From: Streptomyces griseiscabiei
GTDB taxonomy: Bacteria; Actinomycetota; Actinomycetes; Streptomycetales; Streptomycetaceae
Length of the DNA: 64,000 bases
Assembly (NCBI RefSeq): GCF_020010925.1
Contig: NZ_JAGJBZ010000002.1
Coordinates: 3,658,001 to 3,722,000 of the forward strand
Direction: 5' to 3'
Shown here: piece after piece, positions 8,398-16,811 of the stretch
Numbering within the stretch: the stretch's first letter is position 1
How the letters are laid out: each line of letters begins with the position of its first letter
Made by a program: the position numbers and the translations under genes
The notes under the pieces: generated by a model
The model's input: only the letters and a program-made list of their open reading frames with translations
What the model was told of the DNA's origin: nothing
The model's database searches: none

Positions 8398-9464
8398 GAG
8401 TACTCCGTTGTGGATGGGGGCGTGAAGGTCCGCGCGAGGTCGCGGCCGGCGCCGCACAGCACGTCGGCGAGCAGGTCCGCCTGCCGCAGGCTCGCCTCCT
8501 CGGACCGGTCGACGGTGTCCGTACCGGCCGGGGCGGCCGGACCGGCTGTGCCGGACGGGCCGTCGGCGGCCGCCGCGCGCACGGCCCGGGCGAACGCACG
8601 GACCGTGGCCGCCACCTGGTCGTGCGCGCCGACGCCCACCTCGCGGGTGGTCGCCCCCCGGTCGAGGCGCAGTACCGCGGGGCGGTCGGCGGGCGGGGTG
8701 AAGGCGTGGTCGACCGTGATCCGCCCCTCGCTGCCCCGGAGTTCGTAGGACGAGCGGTAGGCGTGGTCCAGGCCGAAGTCCAGGTGGGCGCCGACCCCGT
8801 CCGGGGTGCGCACCAGCGCGCTGCCCGCGATGTGCACGCCTCGCCCGTCCCGTCCCTCGGTGAGAACGGCACCGGCCACGCGCAGGCCCGCGCCCAGGAA
8901 GTGGACGGCGGCCCGCACCGGGTACACGCCCACGTCCCACAACGCCCCGCCGCCCAGCGCCGGATCGAGCCTGATGTCACCATCGGGACGGCGCGGCACC
9001 GCGAACGACGCGTGGAACGAGCGCGGTTCGCCGATCGCGCCGTCGGCCAGCAGCCGCAGTACGGCCGCGTGCTGCGGGTGATGGACGAACATCACGTTCT
9101 CGCGCAGCACCAGTCCGCGGGCCCGGGCCAGCGCGAACAGTCGGCGACTGCGGTCCGGGTCGGTGGTCAGCGGCTTCTCCGCGAGCACGTGCTTGCCCGC
9201 GAGCAGCGCGGCCTCCACCCACTCGGCGTGCAGCGCCACGGGCAGCGGCACGTACACCGCCTCGACCTCGGGCAGCGCGAGCAGCGGCAGGTAACCGGCC
9301 ACCGCCCGGCAGCCGTACGGCAGGGCGGTGCGGGCCGCCTTGCCGGCGTCCCGGCTGGCGACCGCGGCGAGGACCGTGTCCCCGGCGGCCGCCAGGGCGG
9401 GCAGCATCCGGCGGCGCGCGATGTCGGCGCAGCCGAGGACGCCGATCCGGACGGGATCGAGCAC
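8394..9464 (-). CDS. NDP-hexose 3-ketoreductase (Gfo/Idh/MocA family)
   Basis: 356 residues. The N-terminal RIGVLGCADIARRRMLPAL is the Rossmann signature of sugar 3-ketoreductases, and the catalytic AEKPLTTD lies about 100 residues in. Homologues such as UrdT and LanT reduce the C3 ketone left by the 2,3-dehydratase. The GTG start is two bases after the TAG stop of the thymidylyltransferase gene, which fixes it closely. The stretch from about residue 295 (AAAADGPSGTAGPAAPAG) looks like an inserted low-complexity Ala/Gly/Pro loop before the C-terminal helix. Confidence 0.9.
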   Translation of the reverse strand: MLDPVRIGVLGCADIARRRMLPALAAAGDTVLAAVASRDAGKAARTALPYGCRAVAGYLPLLALPEVEAVYVPLPVALHAEWVEAALLAGKHVLAEKPLTTDPDRSRRLFALARARGLVLRENVMFVHHPQHAAVLRLLADGAIGEPRSFHASFAVPRRPDGDIRLDPALGGGALWDVGVYPVRAAVHFLGAGLRVAGAVLTEGRDGRGVHIAGSALVRTPDGVGAHLDFGLDHAYRSSYELRGSEGRITVDHAFTPPADRPAVLRLDRGATTREVGVGAHDQVAATVRAFARAVRAAAADGPSGTAGPAAPAGTDTVDRSEEASLRQADLLADVLCGAGRDLARTFTPPSTTEYS

Positions 9465-9466
9465 GG

Positions 9467-10534
9467 CTACCCCGCCACCTGTACGCGGCTGTGGTCGCCG
9501 ATCACCAGCCGCTGGCGGCCGCTGTCGTCGGTCACCGGGCCGACTACGGCGGAGCGCCCGATGACGGACCCGTGCAGCCGGCCGGCCCGGTGGATCTCCG
9601 CGCCGTCCAGCACGATCGAGTAGTCCAGGCGCGAGTCCCGCAGGCCGCACTCCCGGCCGACCGAGGTGTGCGGGCCGATCGTGCAGTCCTCGACCCTGGT
9701 GCCCGCCCCGATGATCACCGGGCCCTCGATCCGGGACCGCACCACCTGGGCGCCCGCCTCCACGACGACCGCGCCGCTCAGCGCGGCAGGATCGTCCACG
9801 TCGCCGTCGATCCGGCGAACCATGCCGTCCAGCAGCTTGCGGTTGCACTCCAGTACGTCGTCGATCCGGCCGGTGTCCTTCCAGTAGCCGTGGTACTGGC
9901 CGGCCCGGACCTCGGCGCCGTCCGTGACCAGCCACTGGATGGCGTCGGTGATCTCCAGCTCGCCGCGGGCGCTGGCCTCGATGGAGTCGATCGCGCGGTG
10001 GATCTCCGGGGTGAAGAAGTACACGCCGGTCAGGGCGAGTTCGCTGCGCGCGTCCGTCGGCTTCTCCACCAGCCGGCGCACGGTGCCGTCCGGGTCCATC
10101 TCCACCACGCCGAAGGCGGAGGGGTCCGCGACCTTGTGCACGATCACGTGCGCGGGGGGACGGGTGCGCGCGAACTCCTCGGCCGCCTCGGTGACCCCTT
10201 CGACCAGCATGCAGTCGCCGAGGTACATCACGAAGTCGTCGTCGCCGAGGAAGTCCCGGGCGACGGACACGCAGTGGGCGAGACCGAGCGGGGAGTCCTG
10301 CCGCAGATAGGTCAGACGGGCGCCCAGCCGGGAACCGTCACCGAGCACCGCGGTGATCTCGGACTCCCAGCCACCGACGATGACGCCGATGTCGGTGACT
10401 CCCATGGCGACGATGTTGTCCAGGACGTGTTCGAGCACCGGCTTGTTGGCGACCGGGATGAGCTGCTTGGGCATGGAGTGGCTGAACGGCCGCAGGCGGG
10501 TGCCCGCCCCGCCCGAGAGCACCAGGGCTTTCAT
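9467..10534 (-). CDS. rmlA: Glucose-1-phosphate thymidylyltransferase (long form)
   Basis: 355 residues beginning MKALVLSGGAGTRLRPFSHS, the nucleotide-binding signature of sugar-phosphate nucleotidylyltransferases, with MPKQLIPVANKPVL next to it. The C-terminal third (from about 245) has left-handed beta-helix hexapeptide repeats (GAVVVEAGAQV, GPVIIGAGTRV), which marks the long RmlA form common in antibiotic clusters (StrD, UrdG and LanG type). It makes dTDP-glucose to start deoxysugar synthesis. It follows the glycosyltransferase gene after a 43-bp gap. Confidence 0.95.
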   Translation of the reverse strand: MKALVLSGGAGTRLRPFSHSMPKQLIPVANKPVLEHVLDNIVAMGVTDIGVIVGGWESEITAVLGDGSRLGARLTYLRQDSPLGLAHCVSVARDFLGDDDFVMYLGDCMLVEGVTEAAEEFARTRPPAHVIVHKVADPSAFGVVEMDPDGTVRRLVEKPTDARSELALTGVYFFTPEIHRAIDSIEASARGELEITDAIQWLVTDGAEVRAGQYHGYWKDTGRIDDVLECNRKLLDGMVRRIDGDVDDPAALSGAVVVEAGAQVVRSRIEGPVIIGAGTRVEDCTIGPHTSVGRECGLRDSRLDYSIVLDGAEIHRAGRLHGSVIGRSAVVGPVTDDSGRQRLVIGDHSRVQVAG

Positions 10535-10577
10535 GGGAAAATGCCTCCTCGTGCGGCCGTGGATCCGGCCGTCGCGG

Positions 10578-11723
10578 TCACAACTTCTCGAGCACGCCCA
10601 CCAGTTCGGCCGGCGGCGGCATCGCTGAGATCTCCTGGGCGAGGGCCGTGGCCCGTGTGGTGTACGAAGGCCGCGTCAGCAGGGTTCGGCAGGACTCCGC
10701 GAGGCGTTCCCTGGTGGCCTCGGCGGGCGTCAGTGTGATCGCCGCGCCGTAGTCGGCCAGCCGCCGCGTCGGGGGGCCGAGGATGCCCCACTGGGGGAGC
10801 AGCAGCTGCGGTACCCCCGCGTGCATGGCGTTGAGGGTGGTGACACCGCCGGCGTGGCCCACCAGCAGGTCGCAGGTGCGCAGAACCACATCCAGCGGGA
10901 CCCAGCCCGCGTGCACGTCGCCGAGTTCGGCGCGCAGGTCGGCGGCCACGTTCTCGGGGGCGGCGATCACCACCTCCGCGTCGAGCGCGGCCACGTCCAG
11001 GGCCAGGGTGCGCAGGAACTCGTAGGCCTGGCGCAGGTATTCGGTGCCGTCGTCGTTGGCGACCCGGCTGCCGGCCGTGACGCACACCCGGGGGCGCTGG
11101 CCGCGGGTGTACATCCACGGCTGCAGCTCCCGCTGGGTATTGGCGGGCAGACAGGCCATCGGATGGGCGGGGGCCGCGTCGGCGGGCCGCAGACTGGGCG
11201 GGCAGACGTCGATGAACAGGTCGGGGGCGGGGAGCCCCGGAAGTCCGAACAGGTCCAGTTCCGGGCGGAGTTCGTCCTCCGCGGCCGGGTCGAGCAGGGT
11301 CGCCTCGACCGCGTCCCAGGCATGCCGTACGTAGGGCACGCCGAGACGCCTGGCGAGGAGACCGGCGGCGTACATCATGGTGCCGCCGACCACCACGTCC
11401 GGCCGCCAGTCATGCGCGAGGCGGGTGAGCGCGTCCAGCGTGGCGGCGGCCATCCGGCCGAACCAGCGGCCGGTGAACGCCGGTTGCTCGGCCGGGTCGG
11501 TGGGCGGCGTCAAGGTCGTGCCGTCCCGGTCCCGGTAGATGAAGTCGCTGATCGGGGAGGACGTCATCGACACGGCCGGCAGACCGACCCCGGCGACGAC
11601 CGGCACGATGTCCCCGACCGAGGCCATGATGACCTCGTGTCCGGCCCCGCGCGCGGCGGTGGCCAGCGGGGCCAGCGCGAACACGGTCGCCGCGCTGCCG
11701 CCGGCGACGAAGAGGATCTTCAC
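10578..11723 (-). CDS. UrdGT2-like glycosyltransferase, probable C-glycosyltransferase
   Basis: 381 residues, GT-B fold, GT1 family. Landmarks recalled as near-identical in UrdGT2 are VAGGSAATVFALAPLA at the N-terminus, PDLFIDVCPPSLRPA near residue 170, QPWMYTRGQRPRV, and the donor-binding HAGGVTTL with GVPQLLLP. UrdGT2 attaches D-olivose to C9 of the angucycline by a C-C bond. With a D-olivose-type sugar pathway alongside and no other glycosyltransferase in the window, a single C-olivosylation is the best prediction. The GTG start overlaps the TGA of the upstream gene (GTGA at 11720-11723). O-glycosylation cannot be ruled out from sequence alone. Confidence 0.85.
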   Translation of the reverse strand: MKILFVAGGSAATVFALAPLATAARGAGHEVIMASVGDIVPVVAGVGLPAVSMTSSPISDFIYRDRDGTTLTPPTDPAEQPAFTGRWFGRMAAATLDALTRLAHDWRPDVVVGGTMMYAAGLLARRLGVPYVRHAWDAVEATLLDPAAEDELRPELDLFGLPGLPAPDLFIDVCPPSLRPADAAPAHPMACLPANTQRELQPWMYTRGQRPRVCVTAGSRVANDDGTEYLRQAYEFLRTLALDVAALDAEVVIAAPENVAADLRAELGDVHAGWVPLDVVLRTCDLLVGHAGGVTTLNAMHAGVPQLLLPQWGILGPPTRRLADYGAAITLTPAEATRERLAESCRTLLTRPSYTTRATALAQEISAMPPPAELVGVLEKL

Positions 11724-12190
11724 AGCGCTCCCCGTACCGCGTGCCGGGGACGCCGGCCCGCCTGCCAGCTGTGGGCCGTGCGGTAACCGTGCCCGCGGCC
11801 GAACCGGCGCCAGCGGGGCGAGGGCCGCACCAGGTGGCCCCCTGCGGTGTCGTCGTCGGAGCCGGCCGCCGCACGGGCGAAAAGCACGGTGACCACGGCA
11901 GCCAGTTCCTCCGCGGTCGGGTTGCCCCGGTCCACCCGGATCAGTCCGGCGAACGCGAGGGCCGCCGGGCCGTCCCGGTCCACCGCGGTGCTCGCGCCCT
12001 CAGTGGCGGGTCCGGGGTCCGTGACCTCGTCCGCGGGTCGCGGGGGCGTCCCGGTCAGGCCCGCGGCACGCTGTCCGTCACCGGTCCCGGTGGCGCGCGC
12101 GGGCAGGACGCGGGGTACGTCGACGTCGGGTGCTGTCCCCTCCTCGGCGACGGTGTCGTAGGGATGCTGGAGCAGGCCGGTTGCCGGCAC
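11720..12190 (-). CDS. Acyl-CoA carboxylase epsilon subunit-like protein
   Basis: 156 residues; only the C-terminal half is recognisable. IRVDRGNPTAEELAAVVTVL (about 84-103) is the hallmark of actinobacterial acyl-CoA carboxylase epsilon subunits, followed by the usual variable region and a C-terminal W. The first 80 residues are Pro/Thr/Gly-rich and likely disordered, longer than in typical epsilon subunits. The GTG start has AAGGGGG just upstream. It would stabilise the carboxyltransferase encoded about 8 kb downstream in the same array (1748-3394) with a shared biotinylated alpha subunit, raising malonyl-CoA supply. Its separation from the beta gene is unusual. Confidence 0.75.
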   Translation of the reverse strand: MPATGLLQHPYDTVAEEGTAPDVDVPRVLPARATGTGDGQRAAGLTGTPPRPADEVTDPGPATEGASTAVDRDGPAALAFAGLIRVDRGNPTAEELAAVVTVLFARAAAGSDDDTAGGHLVRPSPRWRRFGRGHGYRTAHSWQAGRRPRHAVRGAL

Positions 12191-12235
12191 GGTGGCCCCC
12201 TTGTCGTAGGTGTGGTGGTGCGGTCGGGCTGCCGG

Positions 12236-12811
12236 TCAGACGCTGTACGGGTCCTCGGTGCGGCCGGTGCGCAGGGTGCGCGCCCACCACACGAGCTGGT
12301 CGAACATGGTCTTGGCGGCGGCGTCGCAGCCGGCGGGGTCGACGGGGAACTCGCCCTCGTCGCCGATCTGCTCCCAGACGTTGTGGAAGCTCACCGTGTC
12401 GCGTACACCCACGGTGTGGGTCTCGGCGAACACCTGGCGTAGCTGTTCCACGGCGCGCAGCCCGCCGGCCATGCCGCCGTAGGAGACGAAGCCCACCGGC
12501 TTGGCCTGCCACTCCGTGCGGAAGCAGTCGATCGCGGTCTTCAGAGGAGCGGGGAAGCTGTGGTTGTACTCGGGCGTGACCACCACGAAGGCGTCGGCCG
12601 CCGCGAGCCGCGGCGCCAGCGCGGTCACCTGCGGGGAGCTGCCGTCGAGGTCGTCGGGGAGAGCGGCCTCGGCCAGGTCGACGAGGTCGACGTCCAGGCC
12701 GCCGTGGCGGTCGGCCCGGTCGGCCACCCAGGCCGCCACGAGGGGCGCGATGCGCCCCGAACGGGTGCTTCCCACGATGACGGCCAGCTTCAGCGGAGCG
12801 ATCTCGGACAC
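12236..12811 (-). CDS. NAD(P)H-dependent FMN reductase / quinone reductase
   Basis: 191 residues of the flavodoxin-like FMN-reductase fold. The FMN phosphate loop is VGSTRSGRIAPLVA near the N-terminus and TPEYNHSFPAPLKTAID near residue 85 is the family signature; SYGGMAGG follows. The GTG at 12811 is chosen over longer starts because GAGAGGAAG sits immediately upstream. In angucycline clusters such enzymes supply reduced flavin to oxygenases or keep quinones reduced; which applies here is not decided by sequence. It lies between the exporter gene and the epsilon-like gene in the operon. Confidence 0.88.
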   Translation of the reverse strand: MSEIAPLKLAVIVGSTRSGRIAPLVAAWVADRADRHGGLDVDLVDLAEAALPDDLDGSSPQVTALAPRLAAADAFVVVTPEYNHSFPAPLKTAIDCFRTEWQAKPVGFVSYGGMAGGLRAVEQLRQVFAETHTVGVRDTVSFHNVWEQIGDEGEFPVDPAGCDAAAKTMFDQLVWWARTLRTGRTEDPYSV

Positions 12812-12917
12812 GGGCTTCCTCTCGGGTGGTGCGGTGACAGGGTGTGGGTGGTGCGGGAACGGGTGTCGGGCCGGGCGGAGGGGGCGCATCGGGCCGAGAG
12901 GCGCGGCGGTGTCGCCG

Positions 12918-14426
12918 TCAGCCGTCCCGGTGCGCCGGTACGGCGGTCGGGCGCGAGCGGCGCGGCGGCAGCAGCCCCATGAGGGCGACCGCCGTGCCGG
13001 CCGCGCCGACCACGGTGACGAGCACCAGGGCGGTGTGGCGCGCGTCGTCGGCCCCGGCGCCCAGGAGCGCTGCGACCAGCGCGGTCACCAGGGCGCCCGC
13101 CAACTGCACCGAGGTCTGGTAGATGCCGCCCGCCGCGCCGCGGTCCGCGTCCGGGACAGCGGACATGGCCTGGGTGTTGAGCGCGGCGAACTGGAGCACG
13201 AAGCCCAGCCCCACGAGCAGCAGGGCGGGCAGGGTCGCGGACGGATAGGAAGGGTGGTCCCCGGCCAGCAGGTACCACAGGTAGCCGGCCGGGGGTGCCC
13301 AGGTCCCCGTCGCGATCAGCCGGGTCGTGCCGTAGCGGCCCGCCAGCCGCGCCGAGAACCCCGCCGCCACCGCCACCGCCAGCGGCAGGGCCGCCGGCAG
13401 CAACGCCGCACCGGTCCGCAGCGGCGGCCAGCCCCGCGCCTCCTGGAGATCGAGGGTCACCACGAACAGGAAGCCGAGATACGAGCCGTTGAGCGCGGCC
13501 GCACCCGACGCGGAGCGCACCAGCAGCCTGTCGGTGAACAGCCGGGTACGCGTCAGTGGCCGGGGCGCGGCCCGCTCGACGTGGGCGAAGGCGGCCCCCA
13601 GAGCCGCTGCGAGCAGCAGCCCGGTGAGGGTGAGGGGGTCCGCCCAGCCCGCTTCCGGCCCTCTGGTGAGAGTCCATGCCAGGGCCGCGAGCGCGCCGAT
13701 GGAGGTGACGGCGCCCGGCAGGTCGTACCGGTCGGAGACGCCGGCCCCGGCGGACAGCGCGTCGGCGGGCGTGTGCGTCGCGGCCTTGGGCCGGCCCGCC
13801 GGCCGGGCGGGCGCGGTGGCCGGCTCGCCCGGTGCACGGCCCGGGACGAGGCGCAGCCCGAACAGGAACAGCACCAGGGCGACCGGCGCCGGGAACAGGA
13901 ACGTCCAGCGCCAACTCACCTCGGTCAGCAGCCCCGACAGCAGCAGCCCGGCCGAGAAGCCGCCCGCCCCGAACAGGGAGTACACCGAGACCGCCTTGTC
14001 GCGTGCCGACCCCGCCGGGTAGGCCGCCGCAATGATGGCCAGTCCGGTGGGCGCGGTGAGCGCCGCGCACACGCCCTTGACGAACCGTCCGCCGATCAGC
14101 AGCGGCCCGCTCGTCGCCAGCCCGCCCAGCAGGGAGGCCACCGCGAACACCAGCAGCGCCGCGAGGTACACCCGGCGGCGGCCCAGCAGTTCGACCACGC
14201 GTCCCGCGAGGAGCAGGGAACCGCCGAAGCCGAGGGCGAAGCCGCTCACCACCCAGCCGAGAGCGGTCCGGGACAGACCGAGATCGGAGCCGATCGACGG
14301 CAGGGCGACGACGGCAACCGACACCTCCAGGGCATCGATGAGCATGTTCGCGGACAGCACGCACAGCAGGCCCCACCCGAAGGCGGTCCTCGCGGAGTCG
14401 GCCGTCGCGGCCCTGTCGGTGGTCAT
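12918..14426 (-). CDS. MFS drug exporter (DHA2 / EmrB-QacA type, about 14 TM)
   Basis: 502 residues with many hydrophobic segments, consistent with 14 transmembrane helices. Motif C (GLAIIAAAYPAGSARDKA region) and the early DALEVSVAVVALPSIGSDL helix with GWVVSGFALGFGG are typical of the DHA2 family of proton-coupled exporters. A long polar loop lies at about residues 205-230. Set between core PKS tailoring genes and sugar genes in the same orientation, it most likely exports the finished glycoside and gives self-resistance. Confidence 0.9.
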   Translation of the reverse strand: MTTDRAATADSARTAFGWGLLCVLSANMLIDALEVSVAVVALPSIGSDLGLSRTALGWVVSGFALGFGGSLLLAGRVVELLGRRRVYLAALLVFAVASLLGGLATSGPLLIGGRFVKGVCAALTAPTGLAIIAAAYPAGSARDKAVSVYSLFGAGGFSAGLLLSGLLTEVSWRWTFLFPAPVALVLFLFGLRLVPGRAPGEPATAPARPAGRPKAATHTPADALSAGAGVSDRYDLPGAVTSIGALAALAWTLTRGPEAGWADPLTLTGLLLAAALGAAFAHVERAAPRPLTRTRLFTDRLLVRSASGAAALNGSYLGFLFVVTLDLQEARGWPPLRTGAALLPAALPLAVAVAAGFSARLAGRYGTTRLIATGTWAPPAGYLWYLLAGDHPSYPSATLPALLLVGLGFVLQFAALNTQAMSAVPDADRGAAGGIYQTSVQLAGALVTALVAALLGAGADDARHTALVLVTVVGAAGTAVALMGLLPPRRSRPTAVPAHRDG

Positions 14427-14518
14427 GCGCCTGGCTCCTCGCCCTTCGTCCCGTCCGTCGGCCCGGCCGACCTCGTCCGGCCGGACCGCGGGTGTACGTG
14501 TTCGCGGCTGTCCGTGTG

Positions 14519-15280
14519 TCAGCCGCCGAGCAGGGTGCCGCCGCTGGCGTCGATGAACCCGCCGGTGATCCAGCGGGCGTCGTCGGAGGCCAGGAAGGCG
14601 ACCACGTCGGCGATGTCACGGGTCTCGCCGACCCGGTTGAAGGCGGACAGGGCCGCCATCTGCTCGACGACCTCCGGGATGTCGAAGACCGGGGTGCCGT
14701 TGTTGGTGATGCCGGGGGCCACCGAGTTGACCGTGATGCCCCGGCCGCTCAGGTGCTTGGCGAAGTGCAGGGTGAGCTGTTCCACCGCGCCCTTCGTCAT
14801 CGCGTACGCCACTTCCTGCGGGTTGGCGAAGCGGGTCAGCCCGGAGGAGATGTTGATGATGCGCCCGCCGTCCTGGAGGATGCCGAGCATCCGCTGGACG
14901 ATGAAGAACGGCGCCTTGGCGTTGACCGCGACCAGCCGGTCGAAGATCTCCGGAGTGACCTCCTCGGGGGCCACGCCGCCCATGACGCCCGCGTTGTTCA
15001 CCAGGATGTCGAGCCCGGTCGCGCCGTGCTCCTTGAGGCCCGCCTCCAGTGCCTCGAACAGCGCGTCCACGTCACCGGGGACACCCAGTTCGGCCCTGAC
15101 GGAGAACGCCTTGCCGCCCGCCTCCGCGATACCGGCGACGACCCTCCCGGCCGCGTCGGCGTCGGTGTTGTAGTGCACCGCGACCAGTGCGCCGTCCTGT
15201 GCGAGACGCTCGGCGGTCGCCCGGCCGATTCCTCGGCTCGAACCCGTGACGAGCGCGGTATTGCCGGCGAGCCTGCTCAT
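14519..15280 (-). CDS. SDR reductase acting with the adjacent angucycline oxygenase (LanV / UrdMred type)
   Basis: 253 residues of the classical SDR fold: TGSSRGIGRATA for NADP binding, NNAGVMGG, catalytic Ser in NISSG, and YAMTKGAV giving Tyr-x3-Lys. In angucycline pathways this reductase works on the oxygenated tetracycle, as in LanV, GilR-independent routes and the reductase half of PgaM/UrdM. In PgaM and UrdM the oxygenase and reductase are encoded as one fusion; here they are separate genes sharing ATGA at 15277-15280, so coupling may keep them stoichiometric. Confidence 0.88.
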   Translation of the reverse strand: MSRLAGNTALVTGSSRGIGRATAERLAQDGALVAVHYNTDADAAGRVVAGIAEAGGKAFSVRAELGVPGDVDALFEALEAGLKEHGATGLDILVNNAGVMGGVAPEEVTPEIFDRLVAVNAKAPFFIVQRMLGILQDGGRIINISSGLTRFANPQEVAYAMTKGAVEQLTLHFAKHLSGRGITVNSVAPGITNNGTPVFDIPEVVEQMAALSAFNRVGETRDIADVVAFLASDDARWITGGFIDASGGTLLGG

Positions 15281-16809
15281 GAAAGTCCTCCAGAGATGGG
15301 GTGTTCGTTGTGGGGCAACCCGAGCCAGCGATGCAGCGCCGCCTCGGGACTCGTTCCGTCGGACCCGGTCCAGACGACATAGCCGTCCGGCCGTACGAGC
15401 ACGGCGTCCAGGTCCGACAGGAGACCGCCGTCCGTGACGGTGGCGGCCACGGTGTGCACGCGGTCGCGCCAGGGCGCGGCCACGGCGGCCGGCTCCGACG
15501 TGCGGCCGCCGTCGCCGGAGAGGTCGAGCAGCAGTCCGCGGCCGCCGCGCAGCAGCTCCGCGGTGCTCGTCGGCCTCCCGTCCGCGGTCTCCAGCGCGGA
15601 CGGCGGGAGACGCCTGCCGAGCAGGGGATGGTCGCCGGGGCCGACGTCGTAACGGATGTCCAGGCCGCTGATGGTGGCTGCGAGATGCCGACGGGTGTCG
15701 TCGGAGCGGATCAGTTCGCCGAGGACCGCCCGCAGGGGGTTCACCTCCGGGCCGCGGAGCAGCAGCAGCGCCTGCGCCCGGATCCCGGAGAGCACCCGTT
15801 CGCCCACGGCGTGCCGTTCGGCGTGGTAGCTGTCCAGCAGCCCCTGCGAGCCCTTGCGGGCCACCTGCACGGCCAGCTTCCAGCCCAGGTTGGCGGCGTC
15901 CTGAAGGCCGAGGTTCAGCGCCTGGCCGCCGATCGGCATCTGGGCGTGGGCGGCGTCGCCGGCCAGCAGCACCCGTCCGTCGCGATAGCGCGCGGCCTGC
16001 CGCGAGACGTCGCCGAAGGCGTTGATCCACAGCGGGGTGCCGCCGCTGACGTCCTCGCCGGTGACCCGCTTCCAGGCGGTGGCCAGCTCGGCGAAGTCCG
16101 GGGGAGAGGTCCTCGGCACGGCGGTGCGTCCGAACTCGTGCACCATGATCCGGGTCACGCCGTCCCCGCGCCGGGCCGCGATCGCGAGCCCGGCGTCCAG
16201 CCGCTCGAAACGCCGGTTGGGCACCTCGATGCCCGCCACGTCCGCCCGGATCAGCTCCCGGGCCGCGTTGGCACCGGGGAAGTCCAGCCCGGCGAGGCGG
16301 CGGACCGTGCTGTGCTCGCCGTCGCAGCCGACCACACACAGGGCCCGTACCGTCAGCGGACCGGACGGTCCCACGGCCTCGACGTCGACATGGTCCTCGG
16401 TCACCGTCAGCGCGGTCACCTCGTGACCGCGCCGGACGTCGGCGCCGAGCCCGCCCGCCCAGGCACCGAGCAGTGCCTCGGTGCGGTCCTGCGGCACCTT
16501 CCACTGGCCGGGGTGGCTGGTGGGCAGCGTGAGGTCGAGGGGGATCCCGCCGAAGTGGCCCCGGATGTCACCCGGCGCGGTGCCCAGCGCGTCCAGCAGG
16601 CCCCGGCTGTCGAACAGCTCCATCGTCCGGGCGTGCAGGGTGGACGCCCTCGACTCCGAGGTGGGCGCGAGCAGTCGCTCCAGCACGATGACGTCCGCGC
16701 CGCCCAGGCGCAGCTCGGCGGCGAGCATGAGCCCGACCGGCCCCGCTCCGACGACGACCACCTGGGTGTCCACCCGGTTCCCGGCCCTGGTCCGCTGGTC
16801 CTCTGCCAT
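15277..16809 (-). CDS. FAD-dependent aromatic monooxygenase (PgaM / JadF oxygenase type)
   Basis: 510 residues, class A flavoprotein hydroxylase. The GxGxxG of VVVGAGPVGLMLAAELRL sits at the N-terminus, the DG motif in VGCDGEHSTVRRLAG, and the GD motif in RVLLAGDAAHAQMP. The C-terminal thioredoxin-like region (LVRPDGYVVW) is present. It is a paralogue of the oxygenase at 21984-23438, and the pair matches the two hydroxylases that carry out C12 oxygenation and later ring B oxidation in angucycline assembly. The start is the first ATG after the aromatase stop, two bases away. Confidence 0.93.
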   Translation of the reverse strand: MAEDQRTRAGNRVDTQVVVVGAGPVGLMLAAELRLGGADVIVLERLLAPTSESRASTLHARTMELFDSRGLLDALGTAPGDIRGHFGGIPLDLTLPTSHPGQWKVPQDRTEALLGAWAGGLGADVRRGHEVTALTVTEDHVDVEAVGPSGPLTVRALCVVGCDGEHSTVRRLAGLDFPGANAARELIRADVAGIEVPNRRFERLDAGLAIAARRGDGVTRIMVHEFGRTAVPRTSPPDFAELATAWKRVTGEDVSGGTPLWINAFGDVSRQAARYRDGRVLLAGDAAHAQMPIGGQALNLGLQDAANLGWKLAVQVARKGSQGLLDSYHAERHAVGERVLSGIRAQALLLLRGPEVNPLRAVLGELIRSDDTRRHLAATISGLDIRYDVGPGDHPLLGRRLPPSALETADGRPTSTAELLRGGRGLLLDLSGDGGRTSEPAAVAAPWRDRVHTVAATVTDGGLLSDLDAVLVRPDGYVVWTGSDGTSPEAALHRWLGLPHNEHPISGGLS

Positions 16810-16811
16810 GG

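Noticed and set aside
5231..11723. L-sugar (rhodinose or rhamnose) pathway
   Set aside because: No 3,5-epimerase and no PLP-dependent C3-deoxygenase gene among the sugar genes in the window.
12501..15173. An 890-residue plus-strand open frame opposite the exporter and reductase genes
   Set aside because: Arg/Gln/Gly-rich shadow of real minus-strand genes, with no recognisable domain.
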